Origin: Faecalicatena contorta
GTDB lineage: Bacteria; Bacillota; Clostridia; Lachnospirales; Lachnospiraceae
DNA length: 43,460 nt
NCBI RefSeq assembly: GCF_021531995.1
Contig: NZ_JAFBIZ010000013.1
Coordinates: forward strand, 1 to 43,460
Direction of reading: 5' to 3'
Shown here: piece after piece, positions 36,801 through 43,460 of the stretch
Layout: each line of letters starts with the position of its first letter
Numbering within the stretch: the stretch's first letter is position 1
The notes under the pieces: model-generated
What the model saw: only the letters and a program-made list of their open reading frames with translations
The model's database searches: none
Told to the model about the DNA's origin: nothing
Made by a program: the position numbers and the translations under genes

Positions 36801-37553
36801 ATGTTAGAAATAAAAGAAGTTTCAAAAACCTATCACGCAAAGGGTATTGACTATCCAGTTTTGAAGGGAATCACTTCAACAATCGCTGACGGAGAGTTTG
36901 TTGCTGTCATGGGGCCGTCCGGTAGCGGAAAGACGACGCTTCTCAATGTTATTTCTGGTTTCATCAGTGCGGACGGGGGAAAAGTAATGCTTGACGGGAA
37001 AGATATTCTGACAGGTGAGGAAAATGAGTTGGCCGAGATTCGGCAGCATAAGCTGGGATTTGTTTTTCAGGATTTTATGTTACTGAATGGTTTGACAATT
37101 CGTGAGAATATCTTTCTCCCTCAGATTATTGCAGGAAAAGCCAAAAACCGGATGGAGCAAAACACCCAAAGACTGCTATCTATCTTTGGAATTGAGGAAA
37201 TCGCAGAGAAATATCCGGCCGAGGTGTCTGGCGGGCAAAAACAACGGGCATCCATAGCGAGAGCGTTATCCAACAACCCGTCAATTATTTTGGCAGATGA
37301 ACCGACAGGAAATCTGGATTCCAAATCAAGCGCAGCCGTTATTGAGGCTTTCCTAAATGCGAAAGAGAAAATAGGCGCAACGATCTTCATGGTGACCCAT
37401 GATGCCTTTTCCGCTTCTTATGCTGATAGAGTAATTGCCTTGAAAGACGGCATCGTATTCGGTGAGCTGGTGCGCTGCGGACAGCCGAAAGACTTTCTTG
37501 ACGAGCTGCTTGACTTTACAAGAAAGGTAAACGGTGACGGGTATGACGCTTAA
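36801..37553 (+). CDS. BceA-like ABC transporter ATP-binding protein
   Basis: This 250-aa ATPase has an ATG at 36801, preceded by AAAGGCGAGGG; 14 codons open upstream lack a site. Walker A G-P-S-G-S-G-K-T is at residues 38-45, followed by the Q-loop F-V-F-Q-D-F, signature V-S-G-G-Q-K-Q-R, Walker B I-I-L-A-D-E-P-T-G and the H-loop in V-T-H-D. The sequence fits the MacB/LolD-like subgroup that includes BceA-type ATPases of peptide-antibiotic resistance pumps. Its end overlaps the permease start. With the two-component genes it forms a typical sensing and detoxification module against cell-wall-active peptides. The actual drug is unknown. Confidence 0.9.
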   Translation: MLEIKEVSKTYHAKGIDYPVLKGITSTIADGEFVAVMGPSGSGKTTLLNVISGFISADGGKVMLDGKDILTGEENELAEIRQHKLGFVFQDFMLLNGLTIRENIFLPQIIAGKAKNRMEQNTQRLLSIFGIEEIAEKYPAEVSGGQKQRASIARALSNNPSIILADEPTGNLDSKSSAAVIEAFLNAKEKIGATIFMVTHDAFSASYADRVIALKDGIVFGELVRCGQPKDFLDELLDFTRKVNGDGYDA

Positions 37554-39573
37554 TGAGATCAGCAGAAAACTTTTCAAGAATAACCGAAAGCAATACAGTC
37601 TGTTCTTCTTCTCTATTGTCTTTTCTCTGGCGATGATCGGAGCATACGGCGTTTTGCAATATAGCCCTACTGTTACCAATGTGCTGATTGACGGCGGCTC
37701 AACACAGACCATTTCGCAGGCAATGTTTTTTGGTTCAATGCTGGGTATTATTGTTTTCCTTGTCTATGCAGACAGTTTGTTTTTGAAATATAAGTCACGG
37801 GAAATAGGGATTTTTCTTTCCCTCGGCATAGACCGCCGCAGCGTTCAGAAAATCATTGTGAAAGAGTACACGCTTCTGTTTCAGATTGCCGCCCTGACTG
37901 GTCTGTTTTTATCTGTACCGCTGGCTTATTTATGCTGGTCTATTCTCAATCTGTTTTTGAAAACACAGGAAACAGCATTTAGTATTGGCTGGGCCGGGCT
38001 GCTCATTGCGTTGGCTTTTGCATTGGTGAATTGGCTGGTTCTATGGGTGATCAACCGCAAGTATATCAAGACAGTTGATATTTTGAAAATTTTGAAAACA
38101 GCGGATGAAAACGAAGAAGCAGGAAATGGAAACCTATTGCTGTTGATTTTAGGCGGCCTACTTGTTCCAAGCGGTATTATTTCATTTTTTACTTTGCAGA
38201 ATATCGGAGGCTTTCTCAATACATTGTTAGCTTTTGCATGGTTATTTGCTGCTATTTGGGGCGTTTATATACTGATTATTCAGTGTGCGTCCATAGGCGA
38301 TATTCTGAAAAAATATAATGCCAAAGCGTACTATAAGAGCATTGTTTTTTACAATCTGTTAAAGCAGAAAATCCGGCAATACACTCGCTCCATATTTGTA
38401 GCGACACTTTTAATCACTTTTACTGTCTTTGGGATTGGCTTTATCGCCGCAGGATTTATTGATGGTTATAATGTTGCGTTGAATGAGCCGTATGATTATA
38501 CAATCAATGCAACCTATGAGCATCCTATGACCGAGCAGCGCATCCATGAAATTGCAAAAGAAAGCGATACCACAATTACAGACATACGGCGCATGGACAG
38601 TCTTTTGATAGGCGTACAAAACAACTATAAGGATGGCTCAACAGATTGGAGTTCCCGCATTATTGTAAGTCAAAGCCATTTCAATTTGTTGTCTGGAACA
38701 AATATCAGCGTTGCAAGTGGAAGTTTTACGGTTTATTACGACCGCAGTATGGAATATAAGCTAAACGCTTTTTCAGCAGATAGTAGCTTATTTTACAATC
38801 CAACCACAAAACAGGAGTTTTCTCTAACTCAGAATACGCCGGTCTGCCGTGACGGATTGTTTAATACCCGTTCAGTCTTTTCTTCCTTTTTGATTTTGAA
38901 TGATGAAGATTATATTGTTCTTTCTGCTTCTCTTGGGAATGAATACAGGGCTGTTTCCTACATGGTGAATGTGGAGGATTGGCAGCATACAGAAAAGTTC
39001 CAAAATGATGTTTTGCAGGCTGTGATTTCTGACAATGGTGGACAGATATTTACGAACTGGCATAACAGCGCAGCTTTCGCCAAAACAGGGAGTCAAGCGG
39101 AGTATCTGCAATATAAGGGAAACGAAACACGAATTGCCCGTGTATGGTCACTCTATCCGCTTTCCAAATTGAGCAACACCACAACACAGTTTGAAGCCTT
39201 TGCCACCTATCTCATGCTCATGCTGTTTATTGCCATTGTTGCTTTTGTGTCCGCGGTCATGGTAATTGGGCTAAAACTCATTAGCACGATTTGGGATGAT
39301 GCGGCAGTATATGAAAATCTGCGGCGATTGGGAATGAAACAGAAAAAGATAAAAGAGCTTATCACAAAACAAATGGTGTTCGTCTATTTTATCCCGACTG
39401 TCCTCGGTTGTCTGATTGGAGCGTTCACAACATACCGCATTATGCTGGTGTCTGGCGTTATCTATATCGGAGAAACGATGCGGTTAATTGGATGCGTGTG
39501 TGGTTTGGTGCTTTTGATACAGGGGGGCATTTTCTTTAGACTTCGTTTCAGAGTTGTGCATCACTATATTTAA
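37543..39573 (+). CDS. BceB-like FtsX-type ABC permease
   Basis: This 676-aa permease starts at an ATG at 37543, overlapping the ATPase stop; a GTG three codons earlier is the alternative. It has the BceB layout: about ten membrane helices with FtsX-type blocks near 50-290 and 565-670, and one large extracellular domain (about 315-535). The motif K-S-R-E-I-G-I-F-L-S-L-G-I after the second helix and V-Y-E-N-L-R-R-L-G-M-K near the end are typical coupling regions to the ATPase. It would act with BceA-like ATPase against lantibiotic or bacitracin-type compounds and may transmit the signal to the kinase. Confidence 0.88.
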   Translation: MTLNEISRKLFKNNRKQYSLFFFSIVFSLAMIGAYGVLQYSPTVTNVLIDGGSTQTISQAMFFGSMLGIIVFLVYADSLFLKYKSREIGIFLSLGIDRRSVQKIIVKEYTLLFQIAALTGLFLSVPLAYLCWSILNLFLKTQETAFSIGWAGLLIALAFALVNWLVLWVINRKYIKTVDILKILKTADENEEAGNGNLLLLILGGLLVPSGIISFFTLQNIGGFLNTLLAFAWLFAAIWGVYILIIQCASIGDILKKYNAKAYYKSIVFYNLLKQKIRQYTRSIFVATLLITFTVFGIGFIAAGFIDGYNVALNEPYDYTINATYEHPMTEQRIHEIAKESDTTITDIRRMDSLLIGVQNNYKDGSTDWSSRIIVSQSHFNLLSGTNISVASGSFTVYYDRSMEYKLNAFSADSSLFYNPTTKQEFSLTQNTPVCRDGLFNTRSVFSSFLILNDEDYIVLSASLGNEYRAVSYMVNVEDWQHTEKFQNDVLQAVISDNGGQIFTNWHNSAAFAKTGSQAEYLQYKGNETRIARVWSLYPLSKLSNTTTQFEAFATYLMLMLFIAIVAFVSAVMVIGLKLISTIWDDAAVYENLRRLGMKQKKIKELITKQMVFVYFIPTVLGCLIGAFTTYRIMLVSGVIYIGETMRLIGCVCGLVLLIQGGIFFRLRFRVVHHYI

Positions 39574-39797
39574 TTTCTTAAGGGAAGTATTTGAAATAAA
39601 TAAAGGAAAGTAACAACAAAGTGGAGTTGTTTCAGCTTATTTTTCAAGGCCGTTAGGATGTGGAGACAAAGACACTACAAATAAGGTTGCCAGTACAGCA
39701 TTGAATAGCGGTGTTTTGATTGGGGTAGTTATTTTTATCCTTATCTTGAAATTGCAGCAAAGGTAAAGCGAAAGTGATTTGATTTTTAATTCTGTTT
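39574..39797. other. Intergenic region with a possible relic of a small membrane protein
   Basis: Between the permease and the winged-helix gene, a frame from 39614 to 39766 encodes 50 codons without an ATG or GTG. Its end, after T-N-K-V-A-S-T-A-L-N-S, is a clear single membrane helix followed by K-L-Q-Q-R. It may be the tail of a lost gene. AACAAC and GTTGTT near 39612-39631 form a minor inverted repeat. No terminator is evident. Confidence 0.3.
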
Positions 39798-40250
39798 GTG
39801 TGGGGGGGTGAGAATATAGGGAAAATATTATTGTTATCATTTGAAGATGACGAATCCGAGTTAATCAATTCGGTATTAGCTGCTTTAGGAACAGGCCGGA
39901 AGAGATACTGTGTTGAAGAAATCTCTCGTTTATCTAAAATTCGACATGGTGATATTTCGATTATCTTGGATAAAAGGGAAGTATTCCGAAATAATCGAAG
40001 AATTGATTTGACATTCACAGAATTTGAAATCCTGCAACTTTTAGCACAAAATCCTGGACGGGTGTTCAGCAAAGAGCAAATATATGATATTGTTTGGAAT
40101 GAGCCTTATTCTGGTGATTACAACATTGTTATGAGCCATATCAGCCACATCCGGGAAAAAATAGAAGATGATCCGGGTAATCCGGTTTACGTACAGACTG
40201 TGTGGGGCGTTGGATATCGGTTCAATGCAAAATTAGGCAGCGATTCTTAG
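39798..40250 (+). CDS. Winged-helix protein related to OmpR-type regulators, receiver domain missing
   Basis: The C-terminal ~95 residues are a full OmpR-type winged-helix domain (L-T-F-T-E-F-E-I-L-Q-L-L-A-Q-N-P-G-R-V-F-S, ending V-Q-T-V-W-G-V-G-Y-R-F). Only ~47 residues precede it. They begin G-K-I-L-L-L-S-F-E-D-D like the first strand of a receiver, but the phosphorylation site and the rest are absent. The start is uncertain: GTG at 39798 lies before the GGGGTGAG site, an ATA at 39816 lies just after it and fits the protein's natural beginning, and a TTG at 39831 is further on. It could be a DNA-binding protein without phosphorylation control, placed between the exporter and the convergent relaxase operon. 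Confidence 0.7.
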   Translation: MWGGENIGKILLLSFEDDESELINSVLAALGTGRKRYCVEEISRLSKIRHGDISIILDKREVFRNNRRIDLTFTEFEILQLLAQNPGRVFSKEQIYDIVWNEPYSGDYNIVMSHISHIREKIEDDPGNPVYVQTVWGVGYRFNAKLGSDS

Positions 40251-40271
40251 CGAGTCGCTGCCGGATTTTTT
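40236..40271 (+). terminator. Rho-independent terminator between convergent genes
   Basis: GGCAGCGA and TCGCTGCC form a perfect 8-bp stem followed by GGA and six T. The stem begins inside the end of the winged-helix gene and the site lies just before the end of the minus-strand relaxase gene. Confidence 0.82.
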
Positions 40272-40282
40272 GCAGAGATATT

Positions 40283-41692
40283 TTATTTTTGTCTATCATG
40301 TGTAGGGGCGGGTTCTGACTGTTGCTTCTGTTCCAGTACAATATTTAGGTATTGTTCCATATTACTCCTGATTAGTTCCAGTTCTTTTATTTCTGATTGC
40401 GCCGCTTTGTGCTGTGCAGTTAGCTCACTCTTTTGCGAGAGTAATTCCTGGTATTTCGTTTTCATTTTTTCCAGATTTAAATGCTGCGGATCAATTCCTT
40501 TGCGCTGCAGCATACGTTCAGCACCGGCAAAAAGAATGATATGCGATTCATATTTACGCAGAAATCTGTCCTGGTCTTTGACTTTTTCGTAGCGGTCATT
40601 ATATGATTTGTTTTCCTTGTATTGTTCTACATATTTGATCGTTTCTGCTAATTCTCGTATTTGATGTTCCAGTGAAACGATGCTTTGATTGGCGGCTTTT
40701 GACTGTCCCTGGAGCGAAGAAATCCTCTTATTTAATTCCGAAAAATTATGGATATTTTTGCCAGTCATAAGGCTATATGTCTTTGCCGCAATTTTCAGAT
40801 TTTCCTTGTTAGCCCATTTTAAAAGTCCGGTGCTTTCTGCAAATTTCGGATCAGTATTGGTGTCGATAATTTGACGTACATTTCTTTCAGACTTTGAAAA
40901 GGGGACAGACCGGCGGCGTTTGTTCTCTATCCGTTCTTTGATTCTCTCTTTGGTAAAATTTGCACCGAGCGATCTTGCGCTCCCTCTTACCGGACGGTCT
41001 TTTCCTAATGGTCGGAATGTAATATATTTCCCGATGTTCTCGTCAAAGGAAGTATTCTTCATCTCATAACCTTTTGCTTTCATCAGTGCGAGAAATTCAT
41101 CATAAGTGGAGGAAACTTTGATCGCCTGGTTTATAGCTTTCCGTATTTGGATTTTCCAGCCTTTGTCCTCTTTATTTGCCGACCATTCTTTATATTTCAT
41201 GCCTCGTTTTCCCGTTGGTTCAATGACTGACAGGCCATGCTCCTGACATAATTTATCGCTGAGATTGCGGATATTCCAATAACTTTTTTTGCAATCATGG
41301 TAATGCTTATAATCAATATTGTCAGCGGCGCAGAAAATCAAATGATTATGAATATGTCCTTTGTCAATATGCGTGGTTAGTACATAAGAGTATCTTCCAC
41401 CCAATAATTTGTCGGCCAGTTCTTTACCAATGGCATGGGCTTCTTCATAAGAAACTTCACCAGGTGCGAATGCCTGTATCAGATGAAACGCTTTATTTTC
41501 TCTGTCCTGCCCATCCGCAAAACTTTGTTCAGTGGTGTGGTCTAACGTATATTTAAAATCCAATGCCGCAGTTTCCGGCGAACAGGCAAAAGATGAAATA
41601 TAAATCTGATCGTCAGTCTTATCCGGATTGCAAATATAATCTATTGCTTTATCAATGGTTGTTTTGATACCATGGATTTTTGTAACTGCCAT
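40283..41692 (-). CDS. MOBP-type relaxase (MobA/VirD2-like)
   Basis: This 469-aa relaxase would nick oriT and stay attached to the 5' end of the transferred strand. The N-terminal nuclease domain (about 1-200) has a Tyr in A-I-D-Y-I-C-N-P as the likely nucleophile and the metal-binding H-I-D-K-G-H-I-H-N-H. The C-terminal half is a long helical, Lys/Glu/Gln-rich region (about 310-460). It starts at an ATG read from 41692 and overlaps the end of mobC by 52 bases, so the two are co-translated. The operon runs opposite to the transfer operon, as in Tn1549. No frameshift is seen. Confidence 0.93.
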   Translation of the reverse strand: MAVTKIHGIKTTIDKAIDYICNPDKTDDQIYISSFACSPETAALDFKYTLDHTTEQSFADGQDRENKAFHLIQAFAPGEVSYEEAHAIGKELADKLLGGRYSYVLTTHIDKGHIHNHLIFCAADNIDYKHYHDCKKSYWNIRNLSDKLCQEHGLSVIEPTGKRGMKYKEWSANKEDKGWKIQIRKAINQAIKVSSTYDEFLALMKAKGYEMKNTSFDENIGKYITFRPLGKDRPVRGSARSLGANFTKERIKERIENKRRRSVPFSKSERNVRQIIDTNTDPKFAESTGLLKWANKENLKIAAKTYSLMTGKNIHNFSELNKRISSLQGQSKAANQSIVSLEHQIRELAETIKYVEQYKENKSYNDRYEKVKDQDRFLRKYESHIILFAGAERMLQRKGIDPQHLNLEKMKTKYQELLSQKSELTAQHKAAQSEIKELELIRSNMEQYLNIVLEQKQQSEPAPTHDRQK

Positions 41693-41982
41693 ATCTGGTT
41701 CATCAGCTCCTTTATATCGTCCATATCTTTTTTGTAGATCGTATTTGTGGTGTTTACACGCTTTGCAATCTGGTTCAGATTGCTGCCGATCTTGCCTAGT
41801 TGTGCGTTCATTTCCCGGATGTGAGAGTAGTCCACATCATAGACAAATCCGTACAAAACTAATTTCCGTAGAAATGCAGATTTGCTTTTCATTTTTGAGA
41901 GACGGAATTTTTCATCCAGGATATATTGCTCATCATCATTCAAATGAAATTCATTGCGGTGGGTTCGGGTTCTGTTTGCCAT
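41641..41982 (-). CDS. mobC: MobC-type relaxosome accessory protein
   Basis: This 113-aa protein has an N-terminal basic segment and a ribbon-helix-helix-like start (N-E-F-H-L-N-D-D-E). The MobC core contains L-R-K-L-V-L-Y-G and G-S-N-L-N-Q-I-A-K-R-V-N, the latter a signature of MobC proteins that bind oriT and help the relaxase open the strands. AAGAGG lies 8 bases before its ATG. It is first in a two-gene minus-strand operon and lies next to the inverted repeats taken here as oriT. MobC family proteins can also regulate their own promoter. Confidence 0.88.
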   Translation of the reverse strand: MANRTRTHRNEFHLNDDEQYILDEKFRLSKMKSKSAFLRKLVLYGFVYDVDYSHIREMNAQLGKIGSNLNQIAKRVNTTNTIYKKDMDDIKELMNQIWQLQKSMVSKQPLIKQ

Positions 41983-42024
41983 TCTTCATTCCTCTTTTCT
42001 GCATAGTAATTTCAAAAAGGGCAC

Positions 42025-42060
42025 AAAAAAACTGCTGTAACTTGTCCGGTTTACAACAGT
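42025..42060 (-). terminator. Terminator-like hairpin in the mobC leader (possible attenuator)
   Basis: Read on the minus strand, ACTGTTGTAA and TTACAGCAGT pair at nine of ten positions (one G-U) around a 10-base loop, followed by seven T. It lies downstream of the mobC promoter and 42 bases upstream of the mobC ATG, so it would stop transcripts before the operon unless relieved. Confidence 0.6.
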
Positions 42061-42085
42061 CTGTGTGCGTTTCTATTCGGTTGTT

Positions 42086-42101
42086 TGGATAGATATATCC
42101 A
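42086..42101. promoter_or_regulatory. Operator-like inverted repeat at the mobC transcription start
   Basis: TGGATA and TATCCA flank four bases and sit just downstream of the -10 box, at the expected transcription start. This is a common position for a repressor site. MobC itself or the relaxase are plausible binders. Confidence 0.4.
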
Positions 42102-42107
42102 TAAATT

Positions 42108-42136
42108 ATTGTAGCAAAATCGGTAGGAGCGGTCAA
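42108..42136 (-). promoter_or_regulatory. Promoter of the mobC-relaxase operon
   Basis: On the minus strand, TTGACC (42136-42131) is followed after exactly 17 bases by TACAAT (42113-42108); each box matches the sigma-A consensus at five of six positions. The transcript would start near 42101 with a ~120-base leader that includes the terminator-like hairpin. Confidence 0.7.
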
Positions 42137-42182
42137 GTAAAGAAAAAATAAAATCACAGAGGGCCAGGGATACTTCCTTGAT

Positions 42183-42245
42183 AAAATCCACCCGTATCGG
42201 CGGGCAGACGGTCAGTGGATTTTGCCTGTGTGTCCGGACACAGGC
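42183..42245. other. Candidate origin of transfer (oriT)
   Basis: Two adjacent perfect inverted repeats lie upstream of mobC. AAAATCCAC pairs with GTGGATTTT (42183-42191 and 42215-42223), with a nested CCCG/CGGG (42191-42194 and 42201-42204). GCCTGTGT pairs with ACACAGGC (42224-42231 and 42238-42245) around GTCCGG. MOBP relaxases recognise an inverted repeat next to the nic site, usually close to the mobC/relaxase genes. The nick position cannot be fixed from this sequence alone. Confidence 0.5.
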
Positions 42246-42321
42246 AGTGCTTGCTATAGTAGAATTGATTGGTTATTGAGAATTTTGCGGAATTTATTAT
42301 GAATAAGTACAGAGGTATTAT

Positions 42322-42350
42322 TTCCCAGATAAATGTGTTATCATGATAAT
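42322..42350 (+). promoter_or_regulatory. Candidate promoter of the SIR2 gene, overlapped by a 12-bp palindrome
   Basis: TTCCCA (42322-42327), a 17-base spacer and GATAAT (42345-42350) form a fair promoter about 65 bases before the start codon. TTATCATGATAA (42338-42349) is a perfect palindrome overlapping the -10 box and could be a repressor site. Confidence 0.4.
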
Positions 42351-42414
42351 ATAGGCTGCAATTTTGAGAAATTAGATGAGAGGATAAATATTAAATACTT
42401 GGAGGAGTAATATT

Positions 42415-43460
42415 GTGGGGAAAGAACTGACTTATTCATATATTAAAGAAGTTGCAATGCGACTTAAGGATTCTAGAAGATTTGGAGCTGCATCTGTAAT
42501 GATAGGTGCTGGATTTTCGAAAAATGCAAAAAGTAAAGGGATGGCAAATGTTCAACCGCCTAATTGGAGTGAATTGGCTGATAGGATGTATTGTGAATTG
42601 TATCCACAATCTGAAGAGTGGGATGAAAAACGAAAAAATGAGTGGGAACGTCAGCGTATTATAAAGACTTCTGGAAAAAATGTTACTAAATTAGCAGAGG
42701 AATATATTGCGAATTTTGACAGAAATAAAATTAACCATCTAATAGAAGAAGCGATTGCAGATGATTCTTTTTTTCCAGGGGAATTACATAAGAAGTTATT
42801 GAGATTATGTTGGGCAGACATATTTACTACAAATTATGATACTTTATTGGAACGAACTTCTGATCTGATTTTTCGTGAGAGTAATTACAAAATCGTATAT
42901 TCGCAAAATGATTTACCGGGAAGTATAAAACCTAGAATTGTAAAATTACATGGGAGTATTCCGCAAATAAAGCCATATGTGATTTGCGATGAGGATTATC
43001 GTACTTATCCTATTAAATATCCAGCTATGGTAAATACGGTTCAACAAGCTATGTTAGAAACAAGATTATGTTTGATTGGATTTTCTGGTGATGATCCTAA
43101 TTTTCAAAGCTGGTTAGGATGGCTTAGGGATAATATGGGAGAATATTGCCCAAAGATTTATCTTATTGGTATCTATGATAATTTAAGCGAACCAGAAAGA
43201 AAATTGTTGGAAAATAAGCAGATTACGATTGTTGACATTAGTGATCTGGCTGATAAGAAAGATGAGAATAGACATTATACAGCTATTTCGGGATTTTTGA
43301 ATTTGTTAGAAAAATTCCAGGAAGATGAAGATATAGATATTTATCAGAATAGACCATTTCCCCGAGAAGATATGTTCTGGGAACCAAAAGATAAAATAAA
43401 GTATATTCGTATTATGGAGAGATATTCAGATAAAGTATTGAAATGGATGCAACCTTATAT
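42415..43460 (+). CDS. SIR2-domain protein, probable anti-phage effector (3' partial)
   Basis: The frame is open from a GTG at 42415, 9 bases after GGAGG, to the window end (348 codons seen). It is a SIR2-like NAD-binding domain: G-A-G-F-S near residue 32, T-T-N-Y-D-T-L-L-E near 142, K-L-H-G-S in the middle and G-F-S-G-D-D-P-N-F near 224. Proteins with this domain (ThsA, Dsr1/Dsr2 and SIR2-associated systems) deplete NAD in phage-infected cells. After about residue 300 a new region begins that I do not recognise; the true C-terminal domain is outside the window, so the defence type cannot be named. The gene is clearly AT-rich compared with the transfer genes, suggesting independent acquisition as cargo. 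Confidence 0.8.
   Translation, partial: MGKELTYSYIKEVAMRLKDSRRFGAASVMIGAGFSKNAKSKGMANVQPPNWSELADRMYCELYPQSEEWDEKRKNEWERQRIIKTSGKNVTKLAEEYIANFDRNKINHLIEEAIADDSFFPGELHKKLLRLCWADIFTTNYDTLLERTSDLIFRESNYKIVYSQNDLPGSIKPRIVKLHGSIPQIKPYVICDEDYRTYPIKYPAMVNTVQQAMLETRLCLIGFSGDDPNFQSWLGWLRDNMGEYCPKIYLIGIYDNLSEPERKLLENKQITIVDISDLADKKDENRHYTAISGFLNLLEKFQEDEDIDIYQNRPFPREDMFWEPKDKIKYIRIMERYSDKVLKWMQPY

Larger units (their letters stand above)
601..42260. mobile_element. Tn1549-like integrative conjugative element, backbone
   Basis: The gene order is PcfB, VirD4, Maff2, VirB6, PrgI, VirB4, wall hydrolase, DUF4315, DUF4366, topoisomerase III, Cna-B protein, SNF2/methylase, DUF6674, DUF3849 protein, cargo, then a convergent relaxase-mobC operon. 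This order is characteristic of Tn1549-type conjugative transposons of Clostridiales. The limits given are those of the recognised transfer functions, not of the element. No integrase/recombinase or att site is in the window. The AT-rich genes at both edges (1-450 and 42415 onward) may be further cargo inside the same element. Confidence 0.82.

Noticed and set aside
1-43460. tRNA, rRNA, CRISPR array, insertion sequence or integrase genes
   Set aside because: Nothing in either strand resembled these. The missing integrase is taken to lie outside the window.

Overview
The window is the body of a large integrative conjugative element (ICE) of the Tn1549 / Clostridiales conjugative-transposon type. 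Codon use, strong AGGAGG ribosome sites, many TTG starts and the protein families (PcfB/DUF3801, CD1115-type VirD4, Maff2, CD1112-type VirB6, PrgI, CD1110-type VirB4, DUF4315, DUF4366, Cna-B adhesin, SNF2/methylase polyvalent protein, DUF6674, DUF3849) point to a gut Firmicute, most likely Lachnospiraceae. No integrase, attachment site, tRNA, rRNA or CRISPR array is visible, so the element probably continues past at least one end.

Layout. 1-450 is the 3' end of an AT-rich cargo gene whose C-terminus carries the D-x-x-H-G-x-L-E signature of colicin E3-type ribosomal RNases; a terminator follows. From 552 to 34276 runs a long plus-strand transfer operon. It holds the coupling protein with its PcfB partner, the type IV secretion channel and ATPase, a three-domain wall hydrolase, two accessory proteins, topoisomerase III, a 14-repeat sortase-anchored surface protein, a small HTH regulator, and three long or accessory proteins (a 2676-aa ArdC-like/methylase/SNF2 protein, DUF6674, and a 1159-aa DUF3849/nucleotidyltransferase protein). 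34277-34850 is a degraded spacer with an HTH_16 pseudogene. 34853-39573 is cargo: an OmpR-type response regulator, a histidine kinase and a BceAB-like ABC exporter, which looks like an antimicrobial-peptide sensing and resistance module sitting where Tn1549 carries vanB. 39798-40250 is a winged-helix protein without a receiver domain. On the minus strand, 41982-40283 is a mobC-relaxase operon, preceded by a promoter, a terminator-like leader hairpin and an inverted-repeat cluster that is the best oriT candidate. From 42415 to the window end is the start of an AT-rich SIR2-domain gene, probably an anti-phage effector.

How it works together. Relaxase plus MobC would nick oriT. VirD4/PcfB would hand the DNA to the VirB4/VirB6/PrgI channel while the wall hydrolase opens peptidoglycan and the Cna-B protein helps mating contact. 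The polyvalent proteins probably protect or process the DNA in the recipient.

Most notable observations: a 136-aa mini-intein splitting the VirB4 P-loop; a complete tnpV gene overprinted in another frame inside the SNF2/methylase gene; a C-terminal S/A-I-M-E/D-K/R-L motif shared by four otherwise unrelated transfer proteins; the colicin E3-like catalytic signature; a probable attenuator in the mobC leader; and a 12-bp motif shared by the two-component and ABC-exporter promoters. All calls come from reading the sequence and family knowledge; no database search was run.
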